Below are positions 1 through 12,400 of a stretch of 64,000 bases of DNA, one piece after another; the stretch's first letter is position 1; each line of letters opens with the position of its first letter. A program made the translations under genes and the position numbers. Under the pieces are notes generated by a model that was not told the origin of the DNA, ran no database searches, and saw only the letters and a program-made list of their open reading frames with translations. Source of the stretch: Cocos nucifera (Eukaryota; Streptophyta; Magnoliopsida; Arecales; Arecaceae); the NCBI GenBank assembly GCA_006176705.1, contig QRFJ01000054.1, positions 1,598,945-1,662,944 on the forward strand, given 5' to 3'.

Positions 1-532
1 GAAGATAATTAGGTGAACTGCTATAAGCGCAAGACAAGCAGTTGATGGAAATCGACTTGCAAAGCAGAATGTAATTCAACTCCCAGCAGTCTATATGTGG
101 TAGGGTGTGCTGCTGATGCAAAGAATATGCAATCTCTAAACATGGCCTCCACATGGAATCACTTCAGATGAGTGCAAAGGCAAGTACCAATGATCAGCTC
201 TCAAGACTAGGTATTACTAATACTGACCTTCTAAGCAATAAGTTCTAAATAGGGCATGTAGTCTTTGTTTGACCCTGTACTGAAGTCAACCCAATGGCAT
301 CTTATGTGCAACTTAAGAGAATATATGGTTCCTATGATCCTTCATGATTATATGATGCCATTCATACATCAATAAAGCATTTATGAAGAGAACTAGATTT
401 TAAAGGTTCAAGAATAAACAAAGCAATATAAAACATAGAAAAACACTTTTGCAAACACTGACTTATGGCCTATGAGCGAGCACAATTTTTTTATTCCAGA
501 AAAACAATTAACATGTACAGATTGCAACCCAC

Positions 533-3500
533 CTGGTGTGCAGCACCCTCCAAATGGTCATAAGAATTCGTGCTGGCATGATAGTTAGCAATGACAGAAA
601 TGAATCCAAACAGACAAAGAAGCCTGCAACAATAAGCTGCAAAATTGTGATTAATGTTAGAGGTGCTATTCCCTAACAAAGAAGGATTGCACCATGATAA
701 AACTGAAGGACTGTAGCTACTCCTGCAATTTCTTAAATGTCCACCGACATCTACTCATGCTTCACTGAATAGGACAACACCTCTAAGTTGATACGGGTCA
801 ATGCAGCACATAATATGGAGTCAGAACAGTAATGGTACAGTCGAGATTTCAAACCTTGATAAGATCAGGGTAATATGTCATGGATATGTAGGTCAATGCT
901 AGATTGTGCAAAATATGCCTTAGCAGCAGCAATTGAGTTGTACTCACAAAAAGAACCATATGATATCTACTTCATTGACTAAATTGTGCTGAATTTCTGG
1001 TCAAATTTTAGAATAAAGAAAAACCCTACAAATATTACTGAACATTGGGCATATAACTCATTCATAACTAATCCAACTATATATATCAGAAGTGCAGGTA
1101 TACCCGTTCACATCTCAAAGGAACATGGAACATGGTATTATAGACCCCCTGACGTTTCTTCTCATTCCCAGCAGATATTGTGCTTCTAAGTGAATTACCC
1201 CCATAAATCTCTCCCATAAAGTATTTTATGGGTGACCTGTCCAAAGATGAGACTCCTGCAAACAATACGTAAATGCAAATGGATATACCATTATGAGTAT
1301 GCACCGAATCAAGAAAAGTAAACAGAAGAAAATCTTCTAGTGTGCAACAAAATTTATTAAATGTTAGTATACAAGTGATATTGGTAAAGGAAAAAATATT
1401 CATTGGTAGCTCAATAATCACATATTCAATGAATATATTTACTTCATAGAAAATTTTGATACCCAGTCTTTGACTAGAATTAGAATCTCAAATAATGTAA
1501 AAGTTTGCCAACATGCTTTGCCATATCAAGATGACCAACATATTGTTTCCAAGATGAGTAAATAAAGTTATCACTCCCATGCCACAAGCAAGCATTGAAG
1601 TAAGAATAACAACCAAGCAGGTTGGTTTATCTCTTCATCTCAGAAAAATAAATAAATAACAGTTATTGACATTCCCATGATTGTGGAGAATGAAACAAGC
1701 CAAACTTTTTTTCATTAACAAATTCATCTCAATTTTTGTGGGGGTCATGGGAAATTCCACATAACCCTCCCAATGCTAGGGCCCCTTAAGCAATTGCATT
1801 CCTGAACTTATGCATCCATACCCTAAAAGACAGCTTTTTATCACATATTCTAGAACTTTGTTCTTCTGAACAGGCATTTAATTCAGAACAACAGACGAGA
1901 CAAAGATAAGAGAGAAGTACAAGAGAATCTTAGTGGCTCTCACACACTATAAACCCCACTTCTCCTAGTCTCAAGAATGTAATCAAGACTCGACATATCA
2001 AGGATGACAGCCACGTAGGGGTGCAAATGGATCAGATGATGTCTGTCTGGATCCATTTTTGTATCCAAATCTATCGTGATATAGTAATAAGTTTTAGCAT
2101 CAAACAATAACTATATCCATATTTTACATGCATTAAGAAAATTTGATATGGACAATGGTTACCCATGATTTTAAAAGGTGATTTCCTAGGCACCCGCCTA
2201 GACACTTAATTTGGCAAGCATGCCTAGGCCAAGCCCACTTAAACTGCATTTCTTTTATGGGTTTCTTTTTCCCTTTTCTTTCCCAACTTGAGCCCCATAT
2301 TGGGCATGTGAGACTGCAACAGAGACTATCACCAACGTATCAATAGCCAATGGATTCATCAACAGCTACCAACTGGTCTATCGGCAATGATTAGTGGCAA
2401 ACTGACTATAGTGGCCAGTGCCAGTGCCAAGTTTGTATATATTTTTTTCTTTTTGATTTTGTTTCTTCCTCTTCAAATCAGTCTTCATCTTCTTCTTCTC
2501 CTCTTTTTCTTCTACTCCTATCCATTCTCCATCCATCCATTCTTCTCCTCACTTTTTTATCTCTTTTTGTACTTGCTAGAATCTATTCTACTTGGCCCCT
2601 CCTCCTTTCCTTCTTCTTGGCAAGTGTTGGTTATGGCCTTGTAGCTTGATAGTTGCTACTTCCCTGCCCTCCTCCTCTTGCTTCTTGCTAGGTGTGGGGC
2701 TTGCTAGCTACCAAGCCATGGCCCTGCAGCTTGCTAGCTGCTGCAATGCAAGTGATGTTATTGCTGCTTTCCTTCTTCTCATGGATTTTGATCTTTGAAA
2801 ATTTAAGCATGAAACATAAGTTTTATAATATCATATATAGTGAGAAAAGAATGTACATGACATATGCACATGCTTGTTTATTTATGTGATTAAAGACATG
2901 CCTATTAAAAGCTTGGAGGGCTTTCCACCTTAAGCAATTGCCTAAGCACCAGCCAAGGCCTTACAAAGAGCCCACCACCTAGCCTCTCCTAGGCAATATG
3001 ACAACCTTGATAGATATACAAATATAAGACACATATCTAGATACCATTGCAATCCTAATTTACTTTGATATAGTTCTCTTGAACTCCAACATGAACTAAG
3101 TGAAAATATCATGTATTTAATTTAATTTTGTTTTCATAGGATGACATCTTTGATTTGGTTGATTGCATCCTCAACAGTCAATGTAACTCAGCAAAATTAT
3201 TAGGGTCCAGTAAAGAGTCAGTGATTAATCAAATGCAATTGTATCTCTTTTGTTTTTTGTTTTAGAAAAATAATAAAAGAAAGTTGAGAGCCTTATATAT
3301 TTATTCGTAGTTAATAAAACATAAAGTCAAATAATATCCTACCTGTAAGGTTTCCAACTTATATCTGCTCTTATATTTGTATTGTCAAATCCATCTTGCA
3401 CCCACATTCACATTCACCAAATAGAAATGGATACAGATATGGATACGCTGTCATCAAATCAGTGTCCAACCCGTTTTCAGCCCTACATCCATGCAACCCA

Positions 3501-4366
3501 TAAGTGCATCACAACCCTTGGATGACAAAAACAATATCTAAGCATGTGCCAGAGGCATGCTAGTTGCCATACAGAACTAAAAATGCTAAGATTTCCACAG
3601 TTCTGAACTGCTAGCAGATGCTGTAGTAAAACCCTTTGGCAATTACTCTATGAAATCAAAAAGCAAAATGAGGGTCACTGCACATTATACACAAAATTTG
3701 GCCATCTTGGGTGATCATATGCTGATAACTAATTGATATTGCAGGAAAACTCATTAAAATAAACTCACAGGTGAACAGGCTGAGCACTTTGTAAGTGGAT
3801 TTACCTCCTAGCACATTTGGATCTTCGGCCATTACCCGATTCCAATCCAACGACCCCTCTTTCGCCAACTTAGTGACTTTTTCCTTATATTCTGGCCTCC
3901 ATTGTCCTGCGGAACTCTCCCTGGTGCTGGTCTCCTCCTCCCCAGGCTCATCGCCAGCACTCCCGTTCGCGCTCCTCTGCCTCAGTTCCACAACAGAAAC
4001 ACTCACTTGGGAGCTCTCCAGCTCCGACGCTGGCTCCACCACCGTGTTCTCACACACGGACGACTCCACCGATCTGCTCTCCGAGACGCTGACCATCCCA
4101 TCCTCGTAGTGACCGTTCTGGGCCAAGGTCGGCTTCTCAAGATCTAATCTCATCAAGAGGCCCGGATCCTCGGCCAGTGCCACCCTCTCGCCCAACTTCT
4201 TTTTCTTCGAGGCCTTGGATTTCCGCTTCCGGCGGGTCGAACGGCTGTCCTCATCACCATTCGAGAGGACAGCAGACGGCCGAAGGGAGAGGCTTCCCTC
4301 GTCGCCGGAGCTGTCGCCGGCGAGGAGGTCGAAGGAGACCTTCCGCCCGCCGGATCTAAGGGACAT
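533..4366 (-). CDS. POD1: POD1 / TAPT1-family membrane protein, 5' part (3 exons seen)
   Basis: Three exons join in phase on the minus strand: 4366-3805 (start ATG, donor GTAAAT), 1255-1104 and 636-533 (donor GTGGGT). About 272 codons are visible and the rest lies beyond the left edge. The N-terminus (MSLRSGGRKVSFDLL, then a basic KRKSKASKKKK stretch and an acidic, serine-rich segment) and the SPIKYFMGEIYGGNSLRST block with the following FFVCLDSFLSLLTIMP segment are typical of plant POLLEN DEFECTIVE IN GUIDANCE 1, the TAPT1/DUF747 family. Family knowledge: an ER-lumen-associated multipass protein that works with calreticulin in folding receptors for pollen-tube guidance and embryo patterning. 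The first membrane segment starts in the third exon. Intron 1 is 2.5 kb and carries an inserted repeat. The family assignment is firm; the exon 2 end (RCER before the donor) rests on phase and homology recalled by eye. Confidence 0.9.
2016..3485. mobile_element. Non-autonomous hAT-like element in POD1 intron 1 (candidate)
   Basis: The left end reads TAGGGGTGCAAATGG and the right end, reverse complemented, reads TAGGGCTGAAAACGG, giving inverted termini of the TAGGG-type common in plant hAT MITEs. Flanking 8-mers are CAGCCACG and CATCCATG (6 of 8 match), consistent with an aged 8-bp target duplication. There is no transposase reading frame. An internal block at about 2171-3012 has its own CCTAGGC-rich ends and may be a second, nested repeat. 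Confidence 0.5.
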
Positions 4367-4542
4367 GGGCGGACGAATTCGACGGAATTCTATCGAGACG
4401 AGAGATAGATTGGGGGAAAGAGGAGAGAGGTGGGAAGAAACAGGGGAGAAACCCTAGAAGCTTCGAGAGGAGGATCGCAGGAGCGGCGAGGCGACTTGGG
4501 GGCACCTCGGAAGTAACGGCCACCGGCCCGCGGGAGGGGGGG

Positions 4543-4550
4543 CTTTATAT
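4543..4550 (-). promoter_or_regulatory. Probable TATA box of the POD1 gene
   Basis: Read on the minus strand this is ATATAAAG, about 180 nt upstream of the POD1 start codon and followed by a GC-rich leader. Position and motif suit a core promoter; no transcript evidence is available. Confidence 0.4.
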
Positions 4551-5449
4551 GAAATTTTCGTTGGAACAATTCTATACGTCCTTCTATATATATTAATTAT
4601 GTAGAGGTCCCTATGTTATATCTCAACAATCTGAATTTGTATACGTTGAAATGTCGGGAAAAAATAGAACTAATAAAAAAAATATATAACCAAAATGCTT
4701 TGGGGCCAATTATGGAAACAAGAAGAAATTTAGGTTCACATCTAAGGTCCAACTGGGGTTTGGTGCTTCGCAGGAGGTTTCATTCAAAAATTCACCAATC
4801 CTCGCTCGACGCATGGTGCACAAGGACTTTTCCCATGTCATTATTCATCATATTAATATTTATTTAACAATCTTAATATTAGTTAGAAGATGTTAAAAAT
4901 AATTCTATTCAATATTCATTGTTGAAATTTTGATCATCCATTGAAGTTTATTTATAAAGCGATGCTAAAAGCTTTGTCTCCAAAGCTGAGTGTCATGTGC
5001 AATGAATTTTGATATTATTTTTGGTGTGATGCATGTCCAATATTATCTAAAATAATTATATTCCTAACATGGATCTCAAAATCCGTTACTTATTGTAGCA
5101 ACCCAGCAACTAAAATAAATTCTTGTGGCAAAATAAATGTTAATTATGTTGGTTATATATAGTTAAAAATAATCACATGTGCTGGGGGGAGTGATAATTT
5201 CTTTTTTTAAAAAAAAATCATTCAATAGCTTTAAATATGATTTTGATTAACAATTAATATAATGTGATAATTGTTGATGCAAGGATTTTATGGCATCTCC
5301 ATTGCATTATAATATAAACAACATTACATGACATTGTATATGAGTAAAAGGAGGAATAGCTAACTAATTATACAAATAGAAACTGTGCTATTAAAAATTA
5401 CCATTTTAACGCTTTTGGGCACCTTTGCCACCTAAGTACCATGATAAAC

Positions 5450-5550
<101 letters not shown>

Positions 5551-6642
5551 GTTTTATATGCTCCAATGGCAAAATGATAATTAGTCTTTGTTTTATTTTA
5601 AAAGTAAATTTTATTATGTGATATCGGTCTTATTAAATTGCATTGCTATTCGTTATTATTGTCACTTAATCCACATGTTATAACTATTGTTCCAATAGCT
5701 ATTTTTTTAATCTTTTTTAAAAAAAAACTCTAGAAGATAAACTAGGCAAACAATTGTATTATTTCCATAATAGTGATGATTGCGGGAGGTTGATTGCTAT
5801 CTTTGTTGATAGTTAAATTAGTAAGTCAACAAGTTAAAGCAATAAATTGACAATCTATTATAGCAGGAATGCATAATTTATTTTATTCCAAAAGACTCAT
5901 CATAGGTTGGATTGAGAAAATGATGACCATTTTGTTTATAGTGCATGATATTGTAAGTCCTAATAGGTTGTTAAATTATTTTATGATGCCAGCACCTATT
6001 ATAGATGGATGCACTAACTTACATGATATGGTGAAGCATGGCCGGCTATTCTACCAGTTATATCCAAGGAAGACTTTGTTGGAGATGTGCGAGCTATCTT
6101 ATTAAATCTATACAACACTCGAAGGAGGAGATTGTGGGTTAGTAATTCTTGAAAAGCGTAGAGATGCAAAATAAACATATGTTAATATGTCAATGTGTGC
6201 TTTAATTACTTCTATAATTAAGTATTATGATGAAGATAAACATGCAGCTCGTGTGCTATACATGTGTATCATGAAGTAAATTCATGCATTGTGTATGCAT
6301 CAAACATGCATTGATAACTTCAACACTGGGAATCATTGTGTTAAAGTGATTTTCACCAAAAAAATTGCATTACTTCCTTTATTTGTGGGTATAAAAGCAT
6401 CAAATATGCATCAATAACTTCAGTGGGGCGTATTGCTACGTTAAAGAATTATGTAATGGGAAAAATAAATATGCATCACATGTAAGGAACGTGTATATCA
6501 CAAAATAAATACATGTGTTGTTTTGATGTATTAATTTTTTTAGTGATATGTATTGCTAAATTAAATTAATTTACATCGAAAAAAAAAAATATGTAGCTTA
6601 AGATTGAATGCATGCATTGACTATCTCGGTAAAATATTTAAC

Positions 6643-7264
6643 TAGAGATATAAATGGGTCGGATCAAATTGGATCATAAATAATTCCAATCTGATTCGGT
6701 TTCTTAATCAGTTCTAATATTGGATCCAGATTCAATCTAATTGAAAATCGGATCGGATCAAGTTGGATACATGATCAAAAAAATTTATCCCATTAGATCA
6801 TCAGAGTCGGATCGGGTCCATGTATAACTCGATTCTAATCTAAAAATTTTAGATCCGATTCGAATCCAAATTTTAGTCGAATTCAGTTCGTATTATAAAT
6901 TAACATATACAAAGTTTATAACAAAAAAAAATAAATATTACTTTACATTGGCTCTTAATTTATAAATAATTTATAGTCAAATTAAGTAAAATTTTTAAAA
7001 AATAATAATACTATAAGAGCATTTAAAATTTCAATCTCATTCTATTTATTTTATAGTTTATATATTAAATTTAATATTAAATTTGAATCGGATCGGATCG
7101 GATCGGATCCAAATTCAGTAAAGCAAGATCCAATCTAAAATATTGAATGGATCCAATTTTAAAATTCGATCTGACTCTATGAATCTTTTAAAATGGATCG
7201 AAATAGATCTAAATAGATCGGATTGGATCGGATTATGGATCAACCCGACCCATTTACAATCTTA
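6643..7264. mobile_element. hAT-like MITE with GGATC-rich interior
   Basis: The left end TAGAGATATAAATGGGTC and the right end (reverse complement TAAGATTGTAAATGGGTC) are inverted. Flanking 8-mers TATTTAAC and TGTCTAAC match at 6 of 8 bases. The 622-bp interior is full of GGATC/GATCC words near both ends and has no coding capacity. The termini resemble those of the element at 2016-3485. Confidence 0.6.
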
Positions 7265-8542
7265 TGTCTAACTTGTCGATAGTCAAATAGGAACCAAGAA
7301 CTTTAAAAGTACACATCGAGTGAAATATAGAGCTTAGATATGGAACATGATTGTTAAATTCATACACATATTTAGGATTCAAAACAACTACAAGCATGAA
7401 TAACATAGCAAAAGGAGGAAAATTTATCTTTCTCCAAGAAACTTGGAATGTAGGTTTCTAGGCAAGCATCTAGCTAAACGCATGGGTTTATCCCAGGATA
7501 ATCCTCAGTACGCACATGTTAAACTATGGATTAAGATTGCATCTTTCACATGAAAAAAATGATTCATCTTATTTTGCGACATCAATCGATGGATGATGTA
7601 ATGACCACTTTAAGATCCATGCAGGTGGATAGGGAAAAGAGTTTGGACTGCTTTGAAAATTATGCACCATGATCCGATGGTTGACGTCGTGATAAAAAGA
7701 TCGATCGTTCTTCCATGCAAAAGATACAGCCCTATCCCTTAAAACGATAACACAAGGGCAGAGGTGCACTTTCTTCACAACACGGGGGTCTTCCAAAACA
7801 ACTAGGGTCTTCGAGGCTTCACACCCCTCCCCCCCCCCCCCACCAAACAGAGAAAAAAAAGACACCAGGGTCTTCGAAGCAGCGGTTCCCAATAAGGCCA
7901 GGGCTGATAACCCTCGTGGATACCCCTGGTGTTGGACTCTGGGCCCAAGATGGGCTTTCCGGATTTGTGGGGTTCTCGCAAGTCTCTCCGCGACTGTGGC
8001 GTTCCAGTTACCGCTGGGTTGTCCATATTTATATATTTACCACGGCCGAAGAAGTACGATGGAGCGTGGAGCGGCAGAGGAGATAAAAAAAGAAAGACGA
8101 GGAGATAGTGTACGGTTTAGACCGGTACGACAACCGCTATAACTACCGTGGGGTTGACGCTTCCAATCTCCCATACCCTATCCATTATATGGAACGATAT
8201 AATGCGTACTTTCCATTGTACAAATACCATACGTGGCGCGAAATAGTTTCGGAGCAGGAAAAATTAATGAAATTATAAAATTGACCTGTAGGTGGATTTT
8301 TTTGCAAACTCACCAAATAAGAACAAAAATGGAAAATAATAATCTGAATTCACGGAGCAACGAATTGCCCGCTTGTACAACGCTGACCGACGTGGCGGTA
8401 GTTGCGAGAAAATTTGCCCACTCTCTCCGGATTTTCTCTCTCGCCCATCTCTAGCAAAAACAAGGATCGAATCGAGAGCTCAATCGCTCGTTCCTCCTCA
8501 GATCGACTGCGGGATCTGTGGTTTCTCTTCAAGATTCTCGAG

Positions 8543-9440
8543 ATGTCGGTGAGTAGAGAGTTAGCTGAATCTTTCTTTTGGAGTTCTTGAGTAATTTTTG
8601 CTGCAATTTAGATTTGTAGATCCGAGCATTGTGCAGTGATTTGGGTATTTTCTTGAGTAATTTTTTCGTTTGATTGAATTCATGTAAATGAGGTAAGATC
8701 GAATGCTCGTTTCTGGTTAGATCTGCAGCCGATTCCGTATTAATTGCAAGTGCTCTGAATTTGTGTTTCCAGAATTTCTTGCGGCTTTTTTCTTAGTCTT
8801 GCTTTGTGCATTTCTCTTAAAATTATTGGGTCGGTTCTTGACATGATCCGATTCTTGGATCTCAAAGCTCGTCGTTAGGGTTAGAATGGTGCTAATCTAT
8901 TGCATTTGTCTGCTCTTATACTGATCAAGGTTTCTCTCCTCAAAAGAAATACGGTGAATGGGGTTTCTGACGTTTTGATCAATTGCACAGACTTCTCTTA
9001 TTATTCGTTTATTTAATTGCTGCGGTCATTTCTTACTTCAAGACCCGGTCAAAGTGCTGTGCAATGGTGTGTTGCAATTTTATATGTTGCCAATTTTGAG
9101 GGGGAATGTAAAAGAAAAAAAAAGAAATGGCTGATGGGTAGAGCAGGGCTACGGAGCACTCATTTAAGTCAGAAGGAAGATGATAAAATTGCAGGAATTA
9201 AATTGGTATTCGAAATTCATAATGTGATATTCTAAGCATGGAGGAAAAATGACAGCGGAGTCATTGTGATTAAGATGTCAGCATCATTCACAACAATAAT
9301 CTTATGTTTGAATGTGCATTAAATCAATTGGCTTTGTCAAAGTTTAGGATATTGTGCTGATACATTCTTGAGCTTGCAAATCAAACAGCTATAAGTTGCT
9401 GTGGCTGATACATTAATCTAGGGGAAATGTCAAAATATTG

Positions 9441-9481
<41 letters not shown>

Positions 9482-12400
9482 TTATGCATGCATGCATGCA
9501 TTTATGTATGCACGCACACATGCATGCATGCAAATTAATTTCTACATTTAACCAGTTATAAAAGTTATCAGCAGCTTATTAGTGGAACCAAATTGCTGAT
9601 ACAACCTACTCCAAATACATAGACAATTAACCTTCAGTTGCCACAACTGTATTGCTAAGCAAATCTTATTTATATTAAATCATAAAACTTGTATTTAGAT
9701 CATTTTTGCTTTCCTTTTGCCACCCCCTCCCCTTTTTTCTGTTTAAAGTTTTAGCTTTTTATGTATTTACTTAAGGAAATATGCTTGACCACTGGCTATT
9801 AGAGTGTTTTTGTCTGAGTAGGGAGCTAGAATTTCCCATCAGAAAAATATTATCTTTCAATCATATATGCTCCTGGCCTATCAGCTCGCCGCCTGTTACA
9901 ACTACTGTGGGTTAAATTTTGTTGATGCTGTGGTAATGTTGTTGAATGTGGTTGCACATGATCCAATTTTTGATAATGCATTTCATCTACCTATTGGCAA
10001 TATTGATTAAGAGAGCAAGGGAAATCTTATCGGAGAAAGGGAATGAAGAGAGGATGAATAGGCGGTTGGTTAGGAATTAAGGCAGGCATGTTTGTTTTGT
10101 GTATGTTTCTTTGGAGGGCTAGGATTGTATAGCGAGGGGAGGGATTAGTTTGAACGCTACAATTCAATTTAAAGGAATTTAAGGTTTCTAATGAATTTGA
10201 GATAGCGAGATCCTTTTGGCTGAGGGGTATGAAGAGTGGATTGAAGAGATGCATGGTTAAGATTTAAAGAGGATGTATTTGTTTTGTTATGTTTCTTTAG
10301 AAGGCTAGGATTAGAGGAGAAAAGGAAGGGTTAGGATTAGGGGATAGGATTTGATTTAAAGATGAGGAAAATAGCTATATAAAGGATTTTAATTGGATCT
10401 TCCCCTCCCTACAAGGATAAGTAATATAGACGGCGAATAGATGGTTAGGATGTTGTAAGAAAGGAAGAAAAGAATCCAATAGTGTCGATTAATCATGACA
10501 TCGATATGAATATCATTGGATCTAGGAGAAGGTTTAGGGATTATTTAGGCCTTTAGGGAAGAGATGAGGGCCAAACAGGGCTCACCGACATTAAACCAAT
10601 ACAAGTCAAGGATTTGGCTTCCAAATAGGTAAGGTTGATTATGAGGAAAAATTTGATGTTTGTTATTTAGTGGAGCTAGGATTAGATGTGAAGAAAGGAG
10701 CATGTGAGCACTTTGTGGGGGTGGACACATGGAAAGAGCAGGGTAGAGGAATCAAGTTAGTTAGGAGAATGTTGAGGTGGAGACCTCTTGGGATGGCACT
10801 TGGCAGGTGGTCCCAAGGGGAGAGAGGGATGGTAGTTTAAGAAGGGAGTGTGGCTTTATCAAATTGCATCCCCATATGTAAGAGAGTTTTTGTTGGAATG
10901 CAATTATGATAAGGAGGATGGGTCACATGGCGAGAGACTATCAAGAATCCAATAACTTCTAGGATTTGTCAAATCCCACATTAGATTCATGTCAACCTTA
11001 ATTTTGCATGCAAGTGTAGGATTTAGGCACTAATTAGGCTCATATGCTATGTTTGGCCCTCAAATCAAGATAAATTAGGTGAGGGAAGATGAGATAGCTC
11101 TAAAAAGGGTTGGAAAGGTTGAGAAAAGGATTAATCGAGTATGATCAGGTGTTGGACTTAATCGGGTGTAATTAGATCTAATTGGAAAGGTTGATTTGGC
11201 TAGATTTGTGTAGGGTAGGGTTGATTTGGTCAGCTAGCATTGGAATCAGGTAGGATGAGATGGGCTAGGAATTCATACCAGATGGACCAAGGTTTGGTAG
11301 GATGGACCAGGTTTGGATTGGATGGGCCAAGGTTTGGGTTGGATGGACAAGGGTTTCGGTTGGATTAGGAATTACTGCTATTGTATAAGGAAGTTATTCC
11401 TTCTACAGGTAGGGTGTGTCTATACCACCATAGCATACTTGCCTACAACAGGACTTGTTATAACTGTCAGCATAAATGATGCTTTTACATTTTCTGGTCA
11501 TTCAATTTAATCAGCCAATCCCGTCTGCACCACTAGAATTTATATGCTGGGTGTTTTTAATCCCATTCCCCATGGAAAGAATGCAACCCTTTCTAGACCT
11601 GCCCCAGACGGTTTTCTACAATTTCCAAAGCACAGGTAATGAATGACTGTAGCAGTACATATATGCATTTCACTTTTTTTGCAAAGGAGTACACTCTTTT
11701 TCCAAAGTGTAGAAAAGCACCACCCTGGAATGTAAGTGCATATATGCATGTATATGCAAAACATTTCTCAGAAAAAGTTTCATAGAGTGTTTCCCTATCT
11801 GACTAATCCAATAGAAGAAGTTCTTGTAATCATATTGAACCTTTATGTATTTAGTATCCTTTCTAGTACAAAATTTCATTTCTCTGTCATAAACAAGCTT
11901 AAAAATTTGCATGGATGATCAGCTGAATTAGTCAACTAGATCAGGTAGAGCTGGAACATGCCTTCAAAATTTACATTTTTGCATTATCTTTTGGTAGAAC
12001 AGATATTGCTTGTATATCATTGGCACTTCAGACTGCATGTTATCCTACTTTAGAATTTCAAAAGCTTTCCGCATATTAAACTACCTGGTTTCTGGGTCAA
12101 CTTCATCTTACTCGAACTTCAAAAGTAACTGACATAACTCAAGTACCTGGCTTCTTCCATTTCTTTGACCCCCCCCCGGCCTTTTTTTTTTTTGTTCCAA
12201 CATTCATCGAAGCTTGTCACATGAAACCATGTCTCACTATCTCCTTATGAAACTTTGAGTTAGTTCGATGTATCTCTATTACATCAATTCTAATGCTTCA
12301 TGCTTTAGATGTTTCTTTGCCCTGGTTTTTCCCCTTCTTTCCCTGAGAAGCACCTAATGGAGCATGTTATTGCAGGTCCCCTCGGACCAGGGCTGTTTGA

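Noticed and set aside
7569..8026. Two overlapping minus-strand frames near a poly-C run
   Set aside because: No domain, frames cross a homopolymer, and no splice or start context.
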